Source of the DNA: Gracilaria caudata
Taxonomy: Eukaryota; Rhodophyta; Florideophyceae; Gracilariales; Gracilariaceae
Reading direction: 5' to 3'
DNA: 26,141 nucleotides
NCBI GenBank assembly: GCA_030374735.1
Contig: JASCIV010000290.1
Span: forward strand, 1-26,141
Shown here: piece after piece, positions 16,882-24,922 of the stretch
How positions within the stretch are numbered: the first letter of the stretch is position 1
How the letters are laid out: each line of letters starts with the position of its first letter
Position numbers and translations under genes: made by a program
Notes under the pieces: generated by a model
Databases searched by the model: none
Told to the model about the DNA's origin: nothing
The model's input: the letters and a program-made list of their open reading frames with translations, nothing else

Positions 16882-18447
16882 TTAGTTTAGTTCTATAGAG
16901 GAATCACTGGTCCCATCTGAATCCGCTAATGTAGCTGCAACATCAGTTAAATTTCCATCATCAGCTCGTCGAACAAGTAGAGAACACATTACGAACTCAC
17001 GTTCCTCCCTTCCTAACTCCTTCAGGGAGCTGAGGTTGAGTCCCTTGCCGTTGGGAGAGACGCGGCTCATTGCACAAAGGCGAATCCACAAGCACTGTAC
17101 ATCAGTGAGTTTGATACCATTTCTCTTCTCGCTTTCCATTTTTCTCTGTGAATAAAAATGGGCAACATCTCCCAAGCTTATCCATCCGTCTCCGTCTTGG
17201 TCCAACACTGAGAACCAATATCTCAGACCCGAATCTGTCGAACTTCCTACTAAGGCCAGGTACATACGAATAAACGAGGCAAAACTTATTTGCAACTCGT
17301 CCGAACAATGCGATTCGTGCTTTCCCCGCCTCGCGTACCGGTCAACCACGGCTTGAAGTGCGCGTTCAGTTAGTGTATCGCGTTCCAAGCAATATCGACG
17401 TAGAGTACGCAAAGACAGGAACTCCACAGGTTCTTCGTCACCTCTTTTCTCGTTCTCAAGTTGCCTGGCTGCCCTCAAATCCTTAAGCATTCGATTGAGC
17501 TTAGCGAGGTGCAAATTTTGCAACGAGGCTGAGAAAGAGCGGGAATATTCATATGCTTGGAGCCCCTCGAAGAAGCCTGCTTCTTTAAGAGCTGACTCCC
17601 GAAACGTTACAACGTGGCCATCAGGATGAAGTGCATACAATACGACTTCAGTTGCAATGTCCATGTTCTTCTCGAATAATGGAGAACGCCTCCTTGTGAG
17701 CAAAAGCCTGATAACTTTTCGAATGATAGCCTGCGATATCGTTCTACAGAAGCGAGACTTAGGATTGGAGGATTCATCAGTGGGAGAATGGCGACCTGAC
17801 TCCTTCCAATAAAGAATATTGAATATTCTTGTATGCGCTTGGGTGCCCCAAAGATGTGTCTCATAGAATTCAACTATCGTTTTCTCGTCACCATGCTTAC
17901 TGAAGTACTGATAGAGCTCAGCAGCTTCAAACACAGCTCTAGGAACTCCCCATAGTCTGCGCAATGCGTCAACATCAAGCTCTCCAGGTCTGTGTATGAC
18001 TTGTATCGTGATGCGTCTCTCGTTCACCGCCAACGTATCATCCTTTACTCTCTTCAAGATTCTTACAAGCTTGTCGCGCGCTTCATTGAGCTTTTTCATC
18101 TTCCTTATCTTTTCTTCCTCATCGTCATGCTTGATTGCCTTGTCGGAGAGCACAGAAGCGTTGCTGTCGTGAAGATTTTTGGAGTTGACAACCTTGGTTG
18201 GGCTTCTGTCGCGAAGTTTGCGCTTCCTTTCGAGACTTTCTTGACGTTTTCTAGCTAACACGTCTATTGTAGCATAGGAGCTCTCTCCCCATATCTGGGA
18301 TAGTAGATTGCCGTAGACGGTATCTCCGTAGCGCAAACCAACTCGCCGGACCAGCCTTCGGCTGATATGGCGAACAGCATGAACCAGGGCACGATTCTCA
18401 AAGTGGCCAGGCCTGGATGTTGGGGAATTCCCACCGTGAGCATACAT
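16882..18447 (-). CDS. EF-hand protein resembling PP2A regulatory subunit B''
   Basis: This 521-residue protein resembles the B'' (PPP2R3/TON2) class of PP2A regulatory subunits in its C-terminal half. The order is: a degenerate first EF-hand region ending LRTLRRYCLERDTLTERAL (about 346-364), a helix with ISFASFIRMYLALVG, then GLRYWFSVLDQDGDGWISL, the counterpart of the B'' motif IEYWFRCxDLDGDG. The EF loop at about 416-427 keeps Asp at 1, 3, 5 and 12. A following VQCLWIRLCAMSRVSPNGKGLNLSSLKEL corresponds to the CQMxDLVKP...ITLxDLK block. B'' subunits target PP2A in a calcium-dependent way, in plants to microtubule organisation. The N-terminal 200 residues are basic, charged and not recognised. 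The start is the ATG at 18447. Divergence is considerable, so a generic EF-hand regulatory protein is the alternative. Confidence 0.68.
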   Translation of the reverse strand: MYAHGGNSPTSRPGHFENRALVHAVRHISRRLVRRVGLRYGDTVYGNLLSQIWGESSYATIDVLARKRQESLERKRKLRDRSPTKVVNSKNLHDSNASVLSDKAIKHDDEEEKIRKMKKLNEARDKLVRILKRVKDDTLAVNERRITIQVIHRPGELDVDALRRLWGVPRAVFEAAELYQYFSKHGDEKTIVEFYETHLWGTQAHTRIFNILYWKESGRHSPTDESSNPKSRFCRTISQAIIRKVIRLLLTRRRSPLFEKNMDIATEVVLYALHPDGHVVTFRESALKEAGFFEGLQAYEYSRSFSASLQNLHLAKLNRMLKDLRAARQLENEKRGDEEPVEFLSLRTLRRYCLERDTLTERALQAVVDRYARRGKHESHCSDELQISFASFIRMYLALVGSSTDSGLRYWFSVLDQDGDGWISLGDVAHFYSQRKMESEKRNGIKLTDVQCLWIRLCAMSRVSPNGKGLNLSSLKELGREEREFVMCSLLVRRADDGNLTDVAATLADSDGTSDSSIELN

Positions 18448-20024
18448 GCTAAATGTGCCGTGGCTCGTCGTTGGCGTTCAGGTCGTTCACAATGCTGTTC
18501 GACGTGAGGATAGATATTCTGAACACATGAAACACAGCTTGTATTGGGCTCCTTGACGTGGAGGCTCTCAAATGACGATCACGCAATTCTCTGGTATGTT
18601 ATGCGAATCCGGCACATGAGAGCGACGTGCGTGCGATATGGGATTTCAATGAATCCTGTTGACTGAAAACAATTCGTTGCAAGAGATTCGTGACGGAGGG
18701 ATAACAGGGAGCGGATATCTTCAGAGCAATAAAAGCAACTGCAGCCAAGTCGCCAGGATGATTTTGATCCATACAACGATATTTACCTTTTGTGGTTACG
18801 AGGAACGAATACACAGATGTGAAATGGAATGGATATGTGCCACACATTGTGTGGTTATCCTATGGCGGAAGCCGTCAAGCGGAGGCGGATCAGGCAAATA
18901 AGTGTCAACCGTTTTTTATACGAAATAGACTGGTAGACAACCTCTTCTGTCCATTGAGTGCGAGTCTGTGCGACACATCCTTGATAAGTTAGCGACTCCC
19001 TATCGCCACGCGTAAGTTGTATTGCCACACGTAGAGTCTACGTCGTAGACGGCTAACCCATAGGATTTAATACTTTTCTGGTCATTTGCTTGTTTTGCGC
19101 GGGTATACCATCCCATGATCTGCGTCATCGATACCCTATCACTTTGATCGGGAGCACGTCAGCTACGAAGGTAGTACAAGAGCACAGTGACTGGAGGGAG
19201 GTTGCTGAAGCCCTTCTCCTGATGAACAATTTCCGTTTCAGGTGCACAGACAGACGATTGCGCAGCCAAGACACAACCTTTGCTTGTCGTACGTTCGGTA
19301 GTCGCTGTTCTCCTTACCCAACGCAGAGTTTGAGCAACACCAGATTCTGCAATTGCTTTGCTTTCCAGTGTGACCAAAATTTTTATGACGTACAATGTAA
19401 GAGGGCTAAGTTTCTGCTCCTACTACATAAAAGAAGGGCAGGACCCCTTTGGAATTTTGTCTCCTTGGTTCCTGCCAGAAACACAGCTTTCTCCCTCTTT
19501 CAACAATGGGGCGTCGGCCTATGTTGAGCTTCCTCTCCACTAGTCCCAGTCAAGACCTCAAGTTTCGTTCTGGACGACAAGTCGGAGTCGGTGTTGATAA
19601 CAGTTAATCTACAAAATAACTACGGTTAGTAATATGTTAGCGAGTCCTGCGTTACCCTTGTACAGGGCATAACATTTGCAACAGACAAAACGAAAAATAT
19701 TTGCTGAAGTGAACGGTTTCCATCGGCCAGCATACGATCTCATTCCTGATGTTCACAAAGAAGAATTACCTTCATGACAACCTTGCCCATCATCGCTTAA
19801 ATGAACAAGATGTTAGTTTTTGGCCTTTTTGCGGAGAGAGAACTTTGTTTAAAGTTCTACCACAGCTTAGTAACTAGAGGCTGTTGTCCAAAATAAAGAA
19901 AAAGAAGAAAGAAGAACAAGATGTTGGAAAGCCAATGGGGTTGACCACAACCGGAATAATAATATCACAAAAGCACCTAGCGCTAGCGCGGCCGATGGGT
20001 TCGCAAGATCGCACCAGAAACGAT
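18448..20024. other. Intergenic spacer, 1.6 kb
   Basis: This is the second-longest gene-free stretch. Frames are short, start mostly at non-ATG codons (for example TTG at 19090) and carry no motif. It must include the promoter of the EF-hand gene at its left side and the 3' end of the following gene at its right. Seen within it: a compact palindromic site at 19030-19050, a purine-rich run near 19890-19920, and the sequence gaacaagatgtt twice (about 19803 and 19915). No RNA gene was recognised. Confidence 0.45.
19030..19050. repeat. Overlapping palindromes around gtctacg
   Basis: Two perfect inverted repeats overlap: cgtaga-g-tctacg, and gtctacg-t-cgtagac. Three copies of the tacg/cgta half site therefore lie in 21 bases. 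The symmetry is read directly; a transcription-factor binding site is possible but unproven, and a site this short can occur by chance. Confidence 0.4.
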
Positions 20025-22088
20025 CTAATAATCGTCGGCAGATACAATATTCTTCATAGCGCCAACATGCCTTTTGACCTTGTGCACTTGTTCATGCGCC
20101 TTTCTCGATAACCACGACTTATTCTGAGCACGTGCACTACGTTTCCGCCACCTGCGTCCGCTCGTCTCACTTCTCGTTCTCTTCTTTGAGTCCTGCTCTG
20201 TTCCGCTATACACACTAAAAGACTTGAAACGATCGTTGTCTCCATCATGAGACATAACCTTTCTGATGTACGCCATACTGGCAGCCTCCTCTACTTCCAC
20301 GTTGAACGATTTGATACGCGCTTCCCACGGAATAGCTTCAACTCCACCCTTGCGTTCCGGAATCTGGTCAACTGGTGTTCCTGCTTTCTTCTTGTCTTTC
20401 GGCTCGATTTTGTACACTTTCTGGATCTCATCCTCTTCGCCTATAACAAACGATCTGTCCACCTTTTCGACGGCTCTCTGCTTTTCTTTTCGTGGCTCGT
20501 CAATGTCCGGTGTGTGTTCGTTCGCCTCTTCGGTTACTAGGTCTGTTCCGCCGTATCTAGCGATGAGCTTGGCGACGGTCGACGAAGGCTCTCTGGCTCT
20601 GCTAGTTTTGGAGCTCTTGGCGTTTGGCTTCTCGTTTTCATCTGGAGACACTTCGAGAGAGTCGAATAAGTCCCTCAAGTTCATTCTTTCTGGGGAACCT
20701 CGTTTGTCGGTGGCCTGCACTTGAGAAGCACGGTTTGAATCTATGCGTTCTTCCTCGAATTCGACGTCGCCCAACACAGTATCGTCGTCTGGTGTCTTCG
20801 TTACCGAAGATATCATAGAACCTTCGGCTGCGATGCTCTTACGGTCAAGAGGAGATGCAGGACTGTCGACAGCCTTAACAAAACGGGTTCCATGACGCTT
20901 CAAAAACTGGTCAGGTTTGTTTCGCGACGCGGTGATAGGTGGCGTGGTTCTGCTCAACGGGGAGATGGAGGTTCGTTCAGAACCTGATTGCGGTGGAGCA
21001 TTGTACGGTTTGGATTTTAACACAGGTGTAGTGTGGCTTCTCGGCGGGCTCTTCAATGTTGCACGTTTATGCTCCGTTGGACCATCCTCGAATAGAGCTC
21101 GCATGGTTGCGAACTTGTGCTGTGCCTCGGGAATGAACGAGAGCCGCTCGATTTTGCTGTTTGATTTGTCGGGCGTTGAGTTATCCTTGTCATACTTGTT
21201 AATCAAATTAGATATGTTGAGGGGAAGCTCAGTGGGTTTGGCGAGTGAGTCTGATTGCGGCTCAGAGACGGGTTGTTCTTCCAACAGACTAACACTATGT
21301 GTTTGTTCGGGTTGAGTGTGGGATGGATCAGAAGGCGGATTTTGGGGTTCCGTGACTTCACACTGGTTGTTTTGGTTCAAGCTCACAATCTCGTTCAATC
21401 TCGACGGCGGTGTGTCCCTAGAAGGCAGGATCTGAGTAGGAACCGTGTCATGATGGTTCTTAGAAGCCAGGCGAAGGGACTTTGGCTGAGGTGGGGGATG
21501 CGGTTGAGGCTGGGGCGGGGCCTGAGACTTTGACCGCGTCTGTGAGTGCATTTGGGGCTGAGGATGCGGCTGCGGCTGTTGGTGCAGGACGCGTTGGCTC
21601 CTCAGATCTGTTTTCTGAGAGTGTGGAGACGGAGATGATTGGAGATTGACAACAACGCGAGAAGACTGCGGATTCTGGTAACTTATCTTCCGAAACTCCT
21701 TGCGAAGCGAGGGGGACAGAACCGACATGCGGCTATGATCAGCGCCGTGCAAACGGTTGAGTCTGAGCGGCACATTCTGTGGCTGTGCAACCGGAGAGCG
21801 AGATATAAACGTTTTCAAGGCGCGAGGGATATTCTTGATCAACGGCTTGCGCGCAGTCGGCGCGTGATTGCGAGCAGCATTGGAAGTATGACGCGACTGC
21901 GGCGGGGGAGTCCTGGATCTGTAGCGATGAAAGCGCTTCTGACAGACGGCAATCTTGCGGTGAAGACGACGATCCATGTGCGAATCGGCGTCGATGGGCA
22001 ACGGCGCGTCGGAATAACCCTCCTGAGCGTGATGAAACTGCGCCTCGAAATCAAACGAGGAGGTGCGAAGCATGTCGGACGACGGCAT
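20025..22088 (-). CDS. Disordered Pro/Gln/Ser-rich protein of unknown function
   Basis: I do not recognise this 687-residue protein. The frame stays open upstream to 22199 but only to a GTG codon in simple CpG-rich sequence, so the ATG at 22088 (MPSSDMLRTSSF) or the one at 22073 is the likely start. The N-terminal part is basic (HRKIAVCQKRFHRYRSRTPPP, RALKTFISRS), followed by a Gln/Pro/His/Ser-rich block (PQPHPQPQMHSQTRSKSQ), many SP and TP dipeptides suggesting phosphorylation by proline-directed kinases, an acidic-and-basic central part, and a strongly basic C-terminus (SGRRWRKRSARAQNKSWL). No membrane segment or catalytic motif is visible. Such composition suggests a nuclear or cytoskeleton-associated scaffold, but that is only inference. 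Its length without stops, and one strand clearly longer than its antisense, support a real gene. Confidence 0.7.
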   Translation of the reverse strand: MPSSDMLRTSSFDFEAQFHHAQEGYSDAPLPIDADSHMDRRLHRKIAVCQKRFHRYRSRTPPPQSRHTSNAARNHAPTARKPLIKNIPRALKTFISRSPVAQPQNVPLRLNRLHGADHSRMSVLSPSLRKEFRKISYQNPQSSRVVVNLQSSPSPHSQKTDLRSQRVLHQQPQPHPQPQMHSQTRSKSQAPPQPQPHPPPQPKSLRLASKNHHDTVPTQILPSRDTPPSRLNEIVSLNQNNQCEVTEPQNPPSDPSHTQPEQTHSVSLLEEQPVSEPQSDSLAKPTELPLNISNLINKYDKDNSTPDKSNSKIERLSFIPEAQHKFATMRALFEDGPTEHKRATLKSPPRSHTTPVLKSKPYNAPPQSGSERTSISPLSRTTPPITASRNKPDQFLKRHGTRFVKAVDSPASPLDRKSIAAEGSMISSVTKTPDDDTVLGDVEFEEERIDSNRASQVQATDKRGSPERMNLRDLFDSLEVSPDENEKPNAKSSKTSRAREPSSTVAKLIARYGGTDLVTEEANEHTPDIDEPRKEKQRAVEKVDRSFVIGEEDEIQKVYKIEPKDKKKAGTPVDQIPERKGGVEAIPWEARIKSFNVEVEEAASMAYIRKVMSHDGDNDRFKSFSVYSGTEQDSKKRTRSETSGRRWRKRSARAQNKSWLSRKAHEQVHKVKRHVGAMKNIVSADDY

Positions 22089-22477
22089 CAAACACGGCGA
22101 CAGCGCGCGCACAACGGGGGGGAGTGCAAAAAACGACCGCAACGGGAACGCGTCAGCAAGAACCACCAGCGCAGCCACAAAAGGGCTCGCACACAACACA
22201 CTCGCTCACACACGCGCACGCGCGTCCGCGCGCGCGCGCGCGCGCAGAACGCTTCTTCGCGGAGTCGGCGGGGGTCGCATGCGCGCACGCGCGGCACATA
22301 ACGCGCGGCGAGCGCGGGCACGGCGCGCTGACGTGTTCGACGGTTTCCCCCGCTCGCGCGCACCGCCCCGTCAAAAACACGCGCCCCATTTTTCGAGAGC
22401 GCGTGTCACACATACGAAGCGCGTGCCACCGACACACGTGTCGCGCAGCGAGTGCAGACGCTCTTTGTGCGCCTTTT
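22089..22477. promoter_or_regulatory. CpG-rich spacer upstream of the disordered-protein gene
   Basis: This gap between two minus-strand genes serves as promoter of the left gene and 3' region of the right one. It is far richer in CpG than the left two thirds of the window, with repeated cgcg, acacac and gcgc runs, and contains the alternating tract described separately. A palindromic ACACGTGT with a G-box core lies at 22434-22441. Long frames on both strands here come from the low-complexity GC-rich composition and are not credible genes. Confidence 0.5.
22207..22246. repeat. Alternating purine-pyrimidine (CA/CG) tract
   Basis: From 22207 to 22224 and again from 22227 to 22246 the sequence strictly alternates pyrimidine and purine, first CA/CG mixed and then pure CG, with only a two-base interruption. 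Such CG-rich alternation is the best-known sequence for forming left-handed Z-DNA under negative supercoiling. It lies about 120-160 bases upstream of the ATG of the disordered-protein gene, a promoter position. Confidence 0.7.
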
Positions 22478-23758
22478 TTATTCGGAGCTGGACGACAGCA
22501 GCCAACGGAGCGGCGTCAGCAGAGAGTGCGCCACGGGCGGCGGCACGCGCGCGGTGTACGCGCTGCTGAGGAAGCCGCGTGCGCGCGCGTCGCAGAACAC
22601 CACCAACGATCCGCTGGCCGTCTGCGCGTTGTACAGCCCGCGCTCGCGCACCAGCCGCTTGCGCACCACCGCCTCTGTTGACGGCTTGTCGTCGCCGTCC
22701 GCGCCGTGCACGCTCAGCAAGTCGCCCACCTGCACCGACGCGGCCGTCTTCAACGCGCCGTTTGCGTACACGTAGTGCGAGCGAGATGCGAGCAGACTGC
22801 CGTTTGCGGTGCTCAGTTGCACAAATTGCCAGCTCACTTTTGCGTCCGAGTGCGTGAACATCAGCACCTTGCTGTAGCTTCCGTCGCCGTCCAGTATCTC
22901 CTCGCCGACCTTCAGCTCGCTCATTTTCACCAGCGAGCCGTTCTTCACCTTCACCATCGCCGACGCGGGGAAGCATGCGCTCTCGCCGCTCTCGCCGCTT
23001 TCCTCCGTCGCGCTCGGCGTTTCCGAGGGCGTTTCCTCCACAGCAGGCGTGGTAGTGGCCTCGCCCTCCATCAGCCTGAGCACCTCCATCCGAAGCGCTG
23101 TTTCGTCGCCCTCCTTGAGATACGAGCATCCAAGCCCTTCCCTGGCATCCAGCGCAATGTTGAGCGTGAACGAATGCGCAATCGGCGCCAGTGACGAGCT
23201 TTCTATTTCACTGAATTGCGTGCCAAGCTCAGCTCCGCTTTTCCTGTAGTGGTTCAGCAACGAATGGAAGAAACCCATGTCTTGCCCCCTTATTTGAGCA
23301 TTTGAGATTGTGCTGTTGAGCAGAGGACACACAATTTGTGCGTTGGTGATGTTTGCGCCCACCAGTGGAAAGAAGTTCTGCAGTTCCGATAGAGCGATTT
23401 TGCCTCCTGCCAAATTATTCTCAGCAGATGTGCCCGAAGCTAACAGCTGGAACTGTACTTCAGTGGACGATGAGCTACCATTTGAACTGAAGGAGCATCT
23501 TGAATCCACCTCTGCGCCCATCAGCAGCGTCAAGTTACTCGCTGTCTGCGTGTCTGAGCTGTTCACCGTCACAGTCTTCGGACACACCAAGGCCAAAAAG
23601 AAAGGATCTGGGGGCTGAAAGCTGAACAGGTCATTCACGCTTAGGTAGTTGTAAACTCCGCTTAGGTTTTGAGCCGCTGACAGCGCTTTTTCGCCAAGCG
23701 CGACTGTAACCAAAGCTAGCGAACAGATGAAAACATTCTTCCAAACTGCGTGCTGCAT
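22478..23758 (-). CDS. Secreted protein with C-terminal Hedgehog-type Hint (Hog) domain
   Basis: This 426-residue protein begins with a signal peptide (VFICSLALVTVALG core, start ATG at 23758). Residues about 25-230 form an unrecognised ectodomain with six N-glycosylation sequons (N31, N66, N75, N93, N136, N148) and four cysteines (59, 88, 144, 211). A Thr/Glu/Ser-rich linker (232-260) leads to a Hint domain starting with Cys262 in ACFPASAMVKVKNGSLVKM, followed by LKVGEEILDGDG, a SRSHYVYANG block with His328, VQVGDLLSVHG, and GLYNAQTASGSLVV...FLSSAYT, the typical Hog ending. Hint domains cleave the protein at the cysteine; in Hedgehog the released N-terminal part is coupled to a sterol. The short hydrophobic tail (VAHSLLTPLRWLL) is where an adduct-recognition region would be. 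The Hint half is much richer in GC than the ectodomain half. The processing is inferred from the residues, not shown. Confidence 0.85.
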   Translation of the reverse strand: MQHAVWKNVFICSLALVTVALGEKALSAAQNLSGVYNYLSVNDLFSFQPPDPFFLALVCPKTVTVNSSDTQTASNLTLLMGAEVDSRCSFSSNGSSSSTEVQFQLLASGTSAENNLAGGKIALSELQNFFPLVGANITNAQIVCPLLNSTISNAQIRGQDMGFFHSLLNHYRKSGAELGTQFSEIESSSLAPIAHSFTLNIALDAREGLGCSYLKEGDETALRMEVLRLMEGEATTTPAVEETPSETPSATEESGESGESACFPASAMVKVKNGSLVKMSELKVGEEILDGDGSYSKVLMFTHSDAKVSWQFVQLSTANGSLLASRSHYVYANGALKTAASVQVGDLLSVHGADGDDKPSTEAVVRKRLVRERGLYNAQTASGSLVVFCDARARGFLSSAYTARVPPPVAHSLLTPLRWLLSSSSE

Positions 23759-23881
23759 TTTTCAGTTGTGCACAAGAATGTTCAAAGACGAGCGTGATAA
23801 CGCCAACGGCGGGTTGGGGGCTGTTCATCGCAGCGCTGCATATCCGCAAACTGTGTTTTATGAAGAGCACCAGAGTGGTTT

Positions 23882-24478
23882 TTACGAGAGCGCGTTCGCG
23901 CGTGCCTCGAATCTATCTTTGAAATTTGAACAACAACCCGTCAAGAGATGATCATGTAAACAGTGCAAATGCGCCATCACCTGAGTGAGTGACACAAGGG
24001 TTGTGGTTTCGGGACTCGGCAAGCAGCGCGAGAACGACCGCTGGATACAGTACCGGGTGAGCGCGCGTTCGAAAAACACGCCGCCGTTAATTGCTAAAAA
24101 CAGATTGACAGGTCGTGCGGTCGAATGCTTTGTCACTCTCCCCTTTAAAAACTGTTTAAAACGCGTCAAACAGTTTATACATTCAAACCTCCGCCTCTGA
24201 CAGACGGAGAAGCTGTCCAAGTGCTGAACAAAAATGAAAGAACGCACTTCTGTTTCGCCGGCTACTGGCTGGATATCAATGGCGCGCTTATTCAATTCGA
24301 ACAGAACATAGCCCGCCCCGTGAGTGCAGTACATCCTCCTCTTCCACGAATCTCTGAAAGATATGTGGGAAATGTCGTCAAGCACCACGTGGTATGGTAT
24401 AAGCTCCAGATTATGCAAACAGCTCTCTTGTCTGCTTCGCATGTCATTGCCAACTTCGCTTGATGCGTATGATTCCAT
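23882..24478 (-). CDS. Doubtful 198-codon hypothetical frame
   Basis: This frame is open for 211 codons but the outermost start is TTG; the first ATG is at 24478. It matches no family known to me. Its composition (ten cysteines, many His and Phe, no clear hydrophobic or charged periodicity) and the competing open frames on plus argue against coding. Its length and its strand shared with both neighbours argue mildly for it. If real, its 3' end would be only about 120 bases before the Hint-gene start. Confidence 0.2.
   Translation of the reverse strand: MESYASSEVGNDMRSRQESCLHNLELIPYHVVLDDISHISFRDSWKRRMYCTHGAGYVLFELNKRAIDIQPVAGETEVRSFIFVQHLDSFSVCQRRRFECINCLTRFKQFLKGRVTKHSTARPVNLFLAINGGVFFERALTRYCIQRSFSRCLPSPETTTLVSLTQVMAHLHCLHDHLLTGCCSNFKDRFEARANALS
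24149..24176. repeat. Inverted repeat flanking an ACGCGT box
   Basis: The 9-mer aaactgttt (24149-24157) and its exact reverse complement aaacagttt (24168-24176) enclose a 10-base loop that contains ACGCGT (24161-24166). ACGCGT is the core of the MluI cell-cycle box bound by MBF in yeasts. It lies about 390-420 bases upstream of the Hint-gene start. Symmetry is direct; regulatory meaning is inference. Confidence 0.45.
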
Positions 24479-24922
24479 CGTCAAATCTAATGCAATATGT
24501 TCAGTTGACGATGTCAATGGAATCTAACAAATAGAGTTTGGCGCAAAAACATGCAAAAGGTATTGGCAGTGCTTCCTAGTAATTGGAGGCCATTCGTACA
24601 TACATGCCCATTCATATGATGTTCTACTATTTGTCTTCAGTCAGTAAAAATTATTCACAGCGCCATCAGCAAATCATCTAAGCTACGGCCTCTCCGCTAT
24701 CTGCGTTTCGATATATCCTGCGCCTATTCTCATCACGTATAATGGATTTGTCACCGCTAAGCGAACTCTTCAGCTTCTCTAACAAAGTTCATCGTGATGG
24801 GGCTGCGCACTACACGAAAAGCTAGCTGTTCTAATCTCGCACGGTGCGCGCCCTTTCTCACGTACAGAGTAGCGGATTCCCATTTTAACGATCATGCAAA
24901 CAGAAGACCAAAACAACTCGGC

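Larger units (their letters stand above)
23759..24922. other. Intergenic spacer, 1.2 kb
   Basis: This stretch separates the Hint-protein gene from the zinc-finger gene, both on minus. It should hold the Hint-gene promoter on its left and the zinc-finger 3' UTR on its right. It contains one doubtful long frame and a 9-base inverted repeat around ACGCGT, both annotated separately. No RNA gene or transposon signature was seen. Confidence 0.45.

Noticed and set aside
19090..19527. A 145-codon plus-strand frame in the 1.6-kb spacer
   Set aside because: TTG start, no motif, and a competing open frame on minus.
22089..22199. N-terminal extension of the disordered protein with a hydrophobic, signal-peptide-like stretch
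   Set aside because: It starts at GTG rather than ATG and runs through simple CpG-rich DNA; the ATG at 22088 is the better start, so no secretion signal is claimed.
22088..23194. Several long Arg/Ala-rich frames on both strands (for example minus 22371-23129 and plus 22124-22681)
   Set aside because: They arise from very GC-rich, CpG-dense sequence with few stop codons; most overlap the Hint-domain gene, whose motifs settle the true frame.
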